Assembly: GCA_011065065.1 (NCBI GenBank)
Contig: JAAKFL010000140.1
Coordinates: 1-5,383, forward strand
Length of the DNA: 5,383 bases
Direction: 5' to 3'
DNA from: Chlamydiota bacterium
Lineage (GTDB): Bacteria > Chlamydiota > Chlamydiia > Chlamydiales > SLFE01
Shown here: positions 1 through 5,365 of the stretch, in pieces
Position numbering within the stretch: position 1 is the first letter of the stretch
Layout: each line of letters begins with the position of its first letter
Program-made: the position numbers and the translations under genes
The notes under the pieces: generated by a model
Seen by the model: only the letters and a program-made list of their open reading frames with translations
What the model was told of the DNA's origin: nothing
Database searches by the model: none

Positions 1-1
1 A

Positions 2-181
2 GTTTTTCTGTTATTTGGATTGATTCTGTACTTTTTCTCGAATGATGGTGTCTTTGTTTTGAAGTGGAACGCCAATTATTGGTTCATTTATCTCTTGTTT
101 TCGTTTCCTTTTCTTTATATTGGTTGGCGAACTCTTCAGTATTTTGAGGAGAGCGGAGTCAAAGCCGCCATGGAAGAGTAG
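2..181 (+). CDS. C-terminal part of an unidentified integral membrane protein (5' end outside window)
   Basis: An open frame enters from the left edge (base 1 belongs to the preceding codon) and runs 59 codons to a TAG at 179-181. The peptide is strongly hydrophobic. It begins inside one apparent membrane segment (VFLLFGLILYFF), passes a short loop (SNDGVFVLKWNANY), and enters a second segment (WFIYLLFSFPFLYIGW). It ends in a charged tail of about 17 residues finishing SGVKAAMEE. The pattern of two helices with a short polar turn and an acidic terminus is typical of the end of a multi-pass inner-membrane protein. I do not recognise the family, and too little is present to name a function. The gene is convergent with groEL across the repeat-filled gap that follows. 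The coding call rests on frame openness, composition and a clean ending. Confidence 0.7.
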   Translation, partial: VFLLFGLILYFFSNDGVFVLKWNANYWFIYLLFSFPFLYIGWRTLQYFEESGVKAAMEE

Positions 182-238
182 AAGATTCTTTGTACATAAC
201 TGTCTTTATAAATTTTAACGCAAAGACGCAAAGATTCT

Positions 239-253
239 TGGACCAACGGTCCA
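239..253. repeat. Small hairpin, left of the central palindrome
   Basis: TGGACC and GGTCCA form a 6-bp perfect stem around the loop AAC. It lies between the left octamer arm and the central palindrome, mirroring the hairpin at 356-370 on the other side. The sequences of the two small hairpins are unrelated, so only the layout is symmetric. No T-run follows on either strand. Confidence 0.65.
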
Positions 254-259
254 TGCGCT

Positions 260-349
260 TTTTAGACGCAGATGGCACAGATGAGCGCAGATGGTGAGCC
301 TTATTCAAGGCTCACCATCTGCGCTCATCTGTGCCATCTGCGTCTAAAA
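260..349. repeat. Perfect 43-bp palindrome with 4-nt loop
   Basis: Bases 260-302 are exactly complementary to 307-349, leaving the loop ATTC (303-306); a G-T wobble at 259/350 could extend the stem by one. Each arm is itself a degenerate tandem repeat: CAGATG occurs at 269, 278 and 288 on the plus strand, giving a 9-10 bp period. Transcribed from either side it would form a very stable hairpin. Neither exit side carries a run of Ts longer than four or five, so it is not a canonical intrinsic terminator. It could still stop or protect the 3' ends of both convergent transcripts, or be cut by RNase III. Confidence 0.92.
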
Positions 350-355
350 GTTCGA

Positions 356-370
356 GATCACTTCGTGATC
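356..370. repeat. Small hairpin, right of the central palindrome
   Basis: GATCAC and GTGATC form a 6-bp perfect stem around the loop TTC. It is 75 bases past the groEL stop in the direction of groEL transcription. On the minus strand it is followed by TCGAACTTTT, only a weak T-tract separated from the stem by six bases, so a role as the groEL terminator is possible but poorly supported. Confidence 0.6.
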
Positions 371-445
371 AAAAACGTATACGCAAACCTTTGCGTCTTT
401 GCGTCTTTGCTTCTTTGCGTTAAAATTTACTAAGACGCTCTCGCA

Positions 446-2143
446 CTAAAAGCCCATGCCTCCCATGCCTCCCATTCCGCCCATGCCTCCCATGCCTCCC
501 ATGCCACCCATGCCACCCATACCGCCCATGCCTCCCATATCAGGCACTGCAGCTTCAGTTTTTTTCACCGGTTTTTCAGTGATCATGCATGCTGTGGTGA
601 TGAGTAGTCCTGCAATTGAAGCAGCATTGGCAAGCGCTTGTTTCGTGACACGAACAGGATCTATCACACCTTCTTTCAAAAGATCACCAAATGTGTCGGT
701 CAACGCGTTGTAACCGTAGGATCCTTCTCCTTCAAGCACTTTCTCGTTAATCAAATTCCCCGCTTTACCGCAATTGTTGGCAATCTCTGTCAACGGAGCA
801 TTTGTTGCTTCATGAATAATGCGAATACCTGACTTCACATCATCGTCATGTTCAGTAAGATTCTTCAAGGCGTCGGCTGCTCGAATGAGAGCCACACCAC
901 CACCTGGAACAATCCCTTCGTGGACTGCTGCTCGTGTGGCATGAAGAGCATCTTCGACTCGCGCTTTTTTCTCTTTCATCTCGGTCTCAGTAGCGGCACC
1001 AATATTGACAATGGCCACTCCGCCTGCAAGCTTCGCTAAACGTTCCTCAAGCTTCTCTTTGACATAGTTTGAAGTGCTGTTTGCAATTTCCGATTTAATT
1101 TGAGAAACGCGCTCTTCAATTTTATTAGGATCACCCGCACCATCAATAATTGTGGTGTCATCTTTTGAGATCTTGATGGTTTTCGCTGTTCCAAAGTGAG
1201 AGGGATCAGCATCTTCCACCTTCATCCCAAGCTCTTCTGAAATCACTGTAGCACCGGTCAAGATGGCAATGTCTTCTAACATGGCCTTGCGACGATCTCC
1301 AAATCCAGGAGCTTTCACTGCGCATACAACTAAGCCGACTTTCACCTTATTGAGAACCAATGTTGCCAACGCTTCGCTGTCAACATCTTCAGCAATAATC
1401 AAAAGAGGTTTGGGGTTGTTTTGGTTGGTCTTTTCCAGGATAGGAATAAGTTCTTTCGCTGAAGAAATTTTCTTATCGACAAGAAGGATATGCGCATTCT
1501 GGTATTCGACTGACATGTTTTCGGCATTTGTCACGAAATAGGGGGAAAGATACCCATGGTCAAATTGCATTCCTTCGACAACATCCAGTGTTGTGTCTAA
1601 TGTATTGGACTCCCCAACTGTAATGATGCCATCTTTGCCCACTTTTTCCATGGCATCGGCAATGATCGAACCAATTTCTGGGTCGTTATTTGCTGAGATA
1701 GTGGCAATTTGCTTGACCTCTTCAGAAGAATTGATGGGAGTCGCCAATTTATCCAATTCTTCAAGCAAAGCTTTGACAGCTAGGTCGATTCCCTTTTTCA
1801 CATTCATTGGATTTGCGCCAGCACTGACACTTTTGACTGCAGAATTGAGAATGGCTTCTGCTAAAACAATTGCCGTGGTGGTTCCATCTCCGGCATTATC
1901 CGATGTCTTGGAAGCCACCTCTTTCACAAGTTGAGCTCCCATGTTTTCAAATTTGTCTTTTAATTCAATTTCCTTTGCAACGGTGACCCCGTCTTTTGTG
2001 GAAAGAGGAATTCCAAAACTTTTTTGAATCACAACGTTGCGTCCCTTAGGACCCAAAGTGACTTTGACTGTGCGAGCTAATGTTCTCACACCCTTAAGAA
2101 TGGATTTTAAGGCTTCATCTTTGAACTTTAATAATTTTGACAT
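446..2143 (-). CDS. groEL: 60-kDa chaperonin GroEL (Hsp60)
   Basis: This 565-residue protein is the group I chaperonin subunit. It forms a double seven-membered ring in the cytosol that encloses unfolded proteins and, with GroES and ATP, promotes their folding. Hallmarks seen: the nucleotide-binding segment TLGPKGRNVV (29-38); Asp51 in TKDGVTVA; the GDGTTT loop with Asp86; and Asp398 in the stretch ARVEDALHATRAAV, the position of the catalytic aspartate in E. coli GroEL. The apical-domain stretch KAPGFGDRRKAMLEDIAILTG (277-297) and the IVPGGG signature (411-416) are intact. The start is ATG with AAGGAG eight bases upstream (2152-2157), 18 bases after the groES stop, so it is the second gene of one operon. 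The C terminus is unusual: after PDM come nine consecutive GGM units and GF, making the protein longer than the roughly 548 residues of E. coli GroEL, which has about four. Some intracellular bacteria carry several groEL copies. Linkage to groES and a CIRCE site suggests this is the main, heat-regulated one. Confidence 0.98.
   Translation of the reverse strand: MSKLLKFKDEALKSILKGVRTLARTVKVTLGPKGRNVVIQKSFGIPLSTKDGVTVAKEIELKDKFENMGAQLVKEVASKTSDNAGDGTTTAIVLAEAILNSAVKSVSAGANPMNVKKGIDLAVKALLEELDKLATPINSSEEVKQIATISANNDPEIGSIIADAMEKVGKDGIITVGESNTLDTTLDVVEGMQFDHGYLSPYFVTNAENMSVEYQNAHILLVDKKISSAKELIPILEKTNQNNPKPLLIIAEDVDSEALATLVLNKVKVGLVVCAVKAPGFGDRRKAMLEDIAILTGATVISEELGMKVEDADPSHFGTAKTIKISKDDTTIIDGAGDPNKIEERVSQIKSEIANSTSNYVKEKLEERLAKLAGGVAIVNIGAATETEMKEKKARVEDALHATRAAVHEGIVPGGGVALIRAADALKNLTEHDDDVKSGIRIIHEATNAPLTEIANNCGKAGNLINEKVLEGEGSYGYNALTDTFGDLLKEGVIDPVRVTKQALANAASIAGLLITTACMITEKPVKKTEAAVPDMGGMGGMGGMGGMGGMGGMGGMGGMGGMGF
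452..538 (-). repeat. 9-bp tandem repeat encoding the GroEL GGM tail
   Basis: Within the groEL 3' end a 9-bp unit (CATGCCTCC on the plus strand, with CATGCCACC, CATTCCGCC and CATACCGCC variants) repeats nine times. It encodes nine GGM units, with ATG methionines at ten successive 9-base steps (455 to 536). Only glycine codons vary (GGC, GGA, GGT, GGG-free), so the peptide is perfectly regular while the DNA is mildly diverged. Such a tract can change copy number by replication slippage without breaking the frame. Confidence 0.9.
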
Positions 2144-2161
2144 AACAGCTGCTCCTTATAA

Positions 2162-2443
2162 TTAGGTAAGAATTCCTAGGATATCATCTTCCGACATAAT
2201 CAAGTATTCGGTATCTTCATCGTCTTGAACTTCCACCGGTGTTCCCGCATAGGGGCTGAAAAGAACGCGGTCTCCCTTCTTTAGTGTCAGGGGCTGACTG
2301 TCCTTACCCGGGCCAACTTCCAAAATTTCACCTTCTAATGGCTTTTCTTGTGCCGAATCAGGAAGAATGATTCCTCCTTTTGTCGTTGTCGCTTTCGATC
2401 GTTTAATGCAGACGCGATTTCCTAATGGCTTGATTTTCACCAT
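2162..2443 (-). CDS. groES: 10-kDa co-chaperonin GroES (Hsp10)
   Basis: This 93-residue protein is the heptameric lid that caps the GroEL ring and triggers substrate release into the folding chamber. It shows the family N terminus IKPLGNRV (4-11). The flexible mobile loop follows at about 16-31, with the hydrophobic GroEL-contact tripeptide IIL (25-27) in GGIILPD. Later come EGEILEVGPG (36-45), KKGDRVLFSPYAGT and the C-terminal YLIMSEDDILGIL. Length matches the usual 90-100 residues. I chose ATG at 2443 because GAGGAG sits seven bases upstream and the homologous N terminus begins there. The frame stays open 23 codons further, to a TTG at 2512, but that TTG is the first half of the promoter -35 box. 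It is the first gene of the groES-groEL operon and is predicted to be under HrcA control. Confidence 0.97.
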   Translation of the reverse strand: MVKIKPLGNRVCIKRSKATTTKGGIILPDSAQEKPLEGEILEVGPGKDSQPLTLKKGDRVLFSPYAGTPVEVQDDEDTEYLIMSEDDILGILT

Positions 2444-2450
2444 GATGTTT

Positions 2451-2456
2451 CTCCTC
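2451..2456 (-). promoter_or_regulatory. Shine-Dalgarno of groES
   Basis: On the minus strand GAGGAG lies seven bases before ATG 2443. It fixes the start of groES and excludes the upstream TTG at 2512, which has no such site. Confidence 0.85.
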
Positions 2457-2483
2457 AAGTTATTGTCCTGGTTAGATTTACCA

Positions 2484-2512
2484 ATTGTATGAGGGAGAGT
2501 GATTTCTGTCAA
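2484..2512 (-). promoter_or_regulatory. Sigma-70 type promoter of groES-groEL
   Basis: On the minus strand the -35 hexamer TTGACA (2512-2507) is a perfect consensus match. A 17-bp spacer follows, then the -10 hexamer TACAAT (2489-2484), five of six matches. Transcription would begin near 2477, giving a leader of about 34 bases that contains the groES Shine-Dalgarno. The promoter directly follows the CIRCE-like operator and lies beyond the stop of the upstream transporter gene, so the chaperonin operon has its own transcription start. Identified by eye; the start point is inferred from spacing. Confidence 0.9.
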
Positions 2513-2516
2513 GATT

Positions 2517-2543
2517 TTAGCACCAGAGGCTACAGAGTGCTAG
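2517..2543 (-). promoter_or_regulatory. CIRCE-like operator (HrcA binding site)
   Basis: The established CIRCE consensus is TTAGCACTC-N9-GAGTGCTAA. The minus strand here reads CTAGCACTC, nine bases, TGGTGCTAA: 15 of 18 arm positions match and the nine-base spacing is exact. HrcA binds this site and represses groE and dnaK operons until heat or misfolded protein titrates it from GroEL, so the operon is probably autoregulated through GroEL itself. The operator ends four bases before the -35 box, about -40 to -66 relative to the predicted start. That placement is upstream of the promoter rather than over the start site, as in many Firmicutes. The downstream arm has the two central mismatches. 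Confidence 0.85.
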
Positions 2544-2559
2544 ATCGAGGAGGGAAAAC

Positions 2560-2590
2560 AGGATAGAAGGATAGTAAGGATTAACAGAAT
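2560..2590. repeat. Short degenerate tandem repeat (AGGAT, period 8-9)
   Basis: AGGAT occurs at 2560, 2568 and 2577 and AGAAT at 2586 on the plus strand, with 8, 9 and 9 base steps. It occupies the gap between the transporter stop codon and the CIRCE site. The copies are few and short, so chance or low-complexity composition is possible. The period resembles that of the octamer and CAGATG repeats downstream of groEL. Confidence 0.45.
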
Positions 2591-2593
2591 TGG

Positions 2594-3922
2594 TTATTTG
2601 GCGGTCTCCATTTCTCGGCCAATCAAACGGATACTCATTACGCTCAGAACCGTAATTGCGACAATCAACCCAAAAATAACAGGCGCACAAGCTGAAATGG
2701 TGGGCACAAATAAGAGCGTCCCTTGGAATACCCCTGAACTTACCCCCTTTCCTAATCGTGACCCAACTCCGTCAATTTGCGTTTTTGCCTTAAATTTTTG
2801 ATCCGATGGAAGGGGTATTAAGGCTAATTCTTTTGTATAATCAAAAAGAGTGTACCGGGTACTGCGGCTGAGAATCACATGTAAAGATCCCATAAGCAGC
2901 GGTGGAATGATAGACAGCGAAAACATCAGAGGCAGAAAAAATATTAGGGCTGAACCAAGAGTCACTGCGGGAGTGACCAGGGCCCAAGAAATCCAATCCA
3001 TTCGCTGTAACCGGATGATCAAGATCATGATCCCAGCGGATAAAATACCGATGAATCCGGTTATTTTGTTCATATAGACGTTGTAATCGGAGGGATGGGG
3101 AAACACTTTCAGCACTTCATCTTTCCAAACCACTTCCGTAAGATTAATCAAGAGATTAAACCCAAAAACCATAAAGGCCAGACACAAGAGATATCGTGAC
3201 TTGAAGATTGATTTAAAGGATTCGCTAAAAGACATTTTATATGGATGAGAAATGGGCTGCTTGACAGACTTTTCGATTTTTACAAAAACAACCCCAATGA
3301 TGATAGCCGTCAAAATTAAAAAGGTGGTGAGGTTAGTCAATGTCGTATCCCAGTTGGGAGATGTGAGCATGGGGACCATGATTCCCGCTGTGAAAGCTGA
3401 CAAGTTACCCGCAAGAATGATCCAAGGATATTGGATTTTTGCCTCCGGAGCTTTTAAAATCTCATTTGCAAAACCAGTGAACAATATGTACCAGATGATG
3501 ATCGTCCAAATTTCGGCCATGACGTAAAACAGAGACGAGGGCCAGTAGCGAATCATCGAGACAAATCCTATCCAGCCATCGGGAAGAGAAGATTGTAAAC
3601 GATCTGCGAAGGCATGAGGCAGAAGGGAATCCCCAAGAGGGTAAAGGAAGAAAGTAAAGAGAGCGTAGAACGATGTACAAAAACTAATCGCAAGTAAAAA
3701 GAGCGTGGAAAATTTTATGCGATTCGATAACCACACCGTTAGGGCAACAAAAAAAATAGTGCCAGGAATCAAGGCCCAGGTTTTGAGAAAAGGAATGGCT
3801 TCAGTTCCCGAAAGTGCTTCAGTGAGTACTAAGCTGTCTTTTAGATTTCGTAGGATGTAGTAGTTCAGGCAAATCAAAAAACAAAGAGTGATAAGACTAG
3901 TGGATCGTTTCATATCAGGCAC
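2594..3922 (-). CDS. ATP/ADP (nucleotide) translocase, NTT/Tlc family
   Basis: A 442-residue, very hydrophobic protein of the TLC ATP/ADP transporter family (PF03219), found in Chlamydiae, Rickettsiales, plastids and a few other intracellular lineages. Members exchange host ATP for bacterial ADP or import other nucleotides or NAD across the inner membrane. Family motifs in order: YYILRNLKDSLVLT (21-34) in the first helix; SLFYVMAEIW (130-139) followed by GFANEI (150-155); NLTEVVWKDEVLKVFP (260-275); RYTLFDYTKELALIPL (356-371); and KAKTQIDGVGSRLGKG (378-393). Charged residues Lys28, Glu137, Glu263 and Lys378 lie in the motifs that carry transport-critical residues in plant NTT1; that mapping is from memory. 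About 10-12 membrane helices are likely. It is shorter than the usual roughly 500 residues, mostly at the N terminus before helix 1. The start is uncertain: GTG 3922 (annotated) or ATG 3913, neither with a visible Shine-Dalgarno; an in-frame TAG at about 3960 limits any extension. Substrate cannot be assigned from sequence alone. Confidence 0.9.
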   Translation of the reverse strand: MPDMKRSTSLITLCFLICLNYYILRNLKDSLVLTEALSGTEAIPFLKTWALIPGTIFFVALTVWLSNRIKFSTLFLLAISFCTSFYALFTFFLYPLGDSLLPHAFADRLQSSLPDGWIGFVSMIRYWPSSLFYVMAEIWTIIIWYILFTGFANEILKAPEAKIQYPWIILAGNLSAFTAGIMVPMLTSPNWDTTLTNLTTFLILTAIIIGVVFVKIEKSVKQPISHPYKMSFSESFKSIFKSRYLLCLAFMVFGFNLLINLTEVVWKDEVLKVFPHPSDYNVYMNKITGFIGILSAGIMILIIRLQRMDWISWALVTPAVTLGSALIFFLPLMFSLSIIPPLLMGSLHVILSRSTRYTLFDYTKELALIPLPSDQKFKAKTQIDGVGSRLGKGVSSGVFQGTLLFVPTISACAPVIFGLIVAITVLSVMSIRLIGREMETAK

Positions 3923-4028
3923 ATTGCCGTATAATGGCGCTTTTATGAGAATATTGAACTACAAATGAAATCAGACATGATGAGAATTGTAATGGCGAGG
4001 ACAATAAATGTACAGTGTCCGAGATCGA
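3923..4028. other. Intergenic gap between sensor kinase and transporter
   Basis: This 106-bp gap follows the kinase stop and precedes the transporter. I see no convincing terminator hairpin. For the transporter a weak minus-strand pair TTCAAT (3958-3953) and CATTAT (3936-3931), 16 bases apart, is the only promoter-like candidate, and it leaves almost no leader before the start codon. The two genes may be co-transcribed or separately driven; nothing here settles it. Confidence 0.35.
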
Positions 4029-5213
4029 TTAATCTTCAACAGCATCTTCGATTTTTTCCTTGTCAGGAGCCATGTAGGGCGAGGATATGGGGGATTGGGG
4101 TTTGATTGTGAACCAGAAGGTGGCGCCATTGCCGGGAGTACTTTCGACACCGATTTCTCCACCGAGGAGATGGCTGAGTTCTTTACAAATGGCTAGACCG
4201 AGTCCTGTGCCTCCAAATTTGCGGGAGGTAGAGGTGTCGACCTGGTTAAATTTATTGAAGATAAGATTATGTTTGTCTTCAGGGATTCCAATGCCATTGT
4301 CTGTTATAGAAAATTTTATGATATCAGATTTAGGTCTTTCCACTTCGATGGTGACATGACCTTCGGGGGTAAATTTGACCGCATTATTTGTCAAATTTTC
4401 AAGGATTTGGCGGATCCGTGCAGAATCACTGATGATTGTCTGGGGAATATTTTTAGCATATCGAAGATGGACCTCGATTTTTTTATCACGGGCTTTTAGT
4501 TGAGTCGTACTGGATATCTGTTCCACAAGATTTTTCAAATTGAAGTGTGAGAATTCGATTTCGATTTTGCCTGCTTCGATTTTGGAGATATCGAGAATAT
4601 CATTCACAGCATGCAACAAATAGTCGGCCGACTCGACAATTCCGTTTGCGAACACTTGCTGCTTATCATCGAGGTCAGTTTCCACAAGAAGATTGGCTAA
4701 TCCAATAATTCTATTCATAGGAGTAAGAATTTCGTGAGTCATGTTGGTTAAAAATTCCGACTTTGTTTGATTGGCCTTATCTGCTTTATCCTTTTGAATT
4801 TTAAGGTATTCTTGGGATCTTGCACGAGAAATTTCGATTCCAATCCAGTTTGCGATAATTTGGATCAGAGTGAAGTTTTTCTTAGAGAAATGTTTTTCAT
4901 GCGGCACATCGTTTGAAAAACTGATTGTTCCATAGATATCCCCGTCGACATAAATGGGGGCTCCAATGAAAGCTTCTAATCCTGTATGTTTGTAGTACGG
5001 GCGTGTATCGAACTGGGCTTCACTGATCTGTTTGAATCCTATGGGAGCTTTCGCTTTGATGACATGAGTGCAGTAGGTATTTGAGAGATCAAAGATTTTA
5101 CCCGTGGCTAGTTCAGGGTTTGGAGAAATGGCATGGAGAATTTCATATTTGTTTTGTTTCACCTTACCGACAATGGCGAACTTTGTTTTGAATTTTTGAT
5201 TACACATGTCCAT
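4029..5213 (-). CDS. GAF-domain sensor histidine kinase, 5' end anomalous
   Basis: The product is a soluble two-component sensor kinase that would autophosphorylate on histidine and pass phosphate to an unidentified response regulator; none is encoded here. From ATG 5213 (394 residues) it shows a GAF domain at about 1-130 (FDLSNTYCTHVI, GLEAFIGAPIYVDGDIYGTI). A short coiled linker follows, then HisKA with phospho-acceptor His160 (MTHEILTPMN). The HATPase has the N box ENLTNNAVKFT (272-282), G1 DNGIGIP (305-311), F box IFNKF (318-322) and G2 GGTGLGLAI (334-342). No membrane helix or receiver domain is seen. ATG 5213 is only the first available start. It cuts into the first GAF helix, has no Shine-Dalgarno, and the frame continues upstream to codon 5339-5337 with family-like sequence (EESEATLENFHLITSNSK) before TAG 5342-5340. 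That extension has no ATG, GTG or TTG. The gene may be 5'-truncated, frameshifted, started at a rare codon, or carry a sequencing error. Confidence 0.85.
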   Translation of the reverse strand: MDMCNQKFKTKFAIVGKVKQNKYEILHAISPNPELATGKIFDLSNTYCTHVIKAKAPIGFKQISEAQFDTRPYYKHTGLEAFIGAPIYVDGDIYGTISFSNDVPHEKHFSKKNFTLIQIIANWIGIEISRARSQEYLKIQKDKADKANQTKSEFLTNMTHEILTPMNRIIGLANLLVETDLDDKQQVFANGIVESADYLLHAVNDILDISKIEAGKIEIEFSHFNLKNLVEQISSTTQLKARDKKIEVHLRYAKNIPQTIISDSARIRQILENLTNNAVKFTPEGHVTIEVERPKSDIIKFSITDNGIGIPEDKHNLIFNKFNQVDTSTSRKFGGTGLGLAICKELSHLLGGEIGVESTPGNGATFWFTIKPQSPISSPYMAPDKEKIEDAVED

Positions 5214-5365
5214 CAGAGCATTAATTTTGTTGTCTAATGTGAGTTTGCTATTCGAGGTGATGAGATGGAAATTTTCTAAGGTGGCCTCGCTTTCTTCTAA
5301 AGCAATTGCCTCTTTGGTGATGAAAATCGGAGCTTCCGACTATATTCCTAAAGATCATCTAGATC

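Larger units (their letters stand above)
202..436. repeat. Nested inverted-repeat element with octamer-built outer arms
   Basis: The outer arms are 202-233 and 405-436. Paired antiparallel they match at 29 of 32 positions, including an uninterrupted 16-bp block at 210-225 / 413-428. The arms are built from the octamer ACGCAAAG: two copies in the left arm (218-233) and four in the complementary right stretch (about 389-420, one of them changed to AAGCAAAG). Inside the arms lie a 15-nt hairpin on each side and a central 43-bp palindrome. The element fills nearly the whole gap between two convergent genes and stops 9 bases short of the groEL stop codon. No transposase or coding capacity is visible inside. 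It could be a REP/BIME-like or MITE-like dispersed repeat, or a bidirectional transcript-end structure; the sequence alone does not decide. Confidence 0.85.

Noticed and set aside
260..349. Canonical rho-independent terminator
   Set aside because: The stem is far longer than usual and neither exit side has a T-run directly after it. It may still mark transcript ends, but the standard label does not fit.
202..436. CRISPR array or complete insertion sequence
   Set aside because: Repeats are inverted rather than evenly spaced direct units with unique spacers, and there is no transposase frame or clear target-site duplication.
456..713. Plus-strand open frame rich in MPP repeats
   Set aside because: It is the antisense of the groEL GGM tail; the proline/methionine repeat is a by-product of the GGM codons.
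1593..1934. Plus-strand open frame of 113 codons inside groEL
   Set aside because: It is antisense to a fully conserved groEL region, and its peptide resembles no family I know.
2444..2512. N-terminal extension of groES to a TTG at 2512 (116 residues)
   Set aside because: The extension overlaps the -35 and -10 boxes, has no Shine-Dalgarno, and is absent from the GroES family; ATG 2443 has a good site and the conserved N terminus.
3462..3680. Minus-strand 72-codon frame inside the transporter
   Set aside because: It overlaps the transporter out of frame across conserved motif sequence, so it is a shadow.
3930..3935. TATAAT on the plus strand
   Set aside because: No suitable -35 lies 16-18 bases upstream and nothing downstream on the plus strand is a credible gene.
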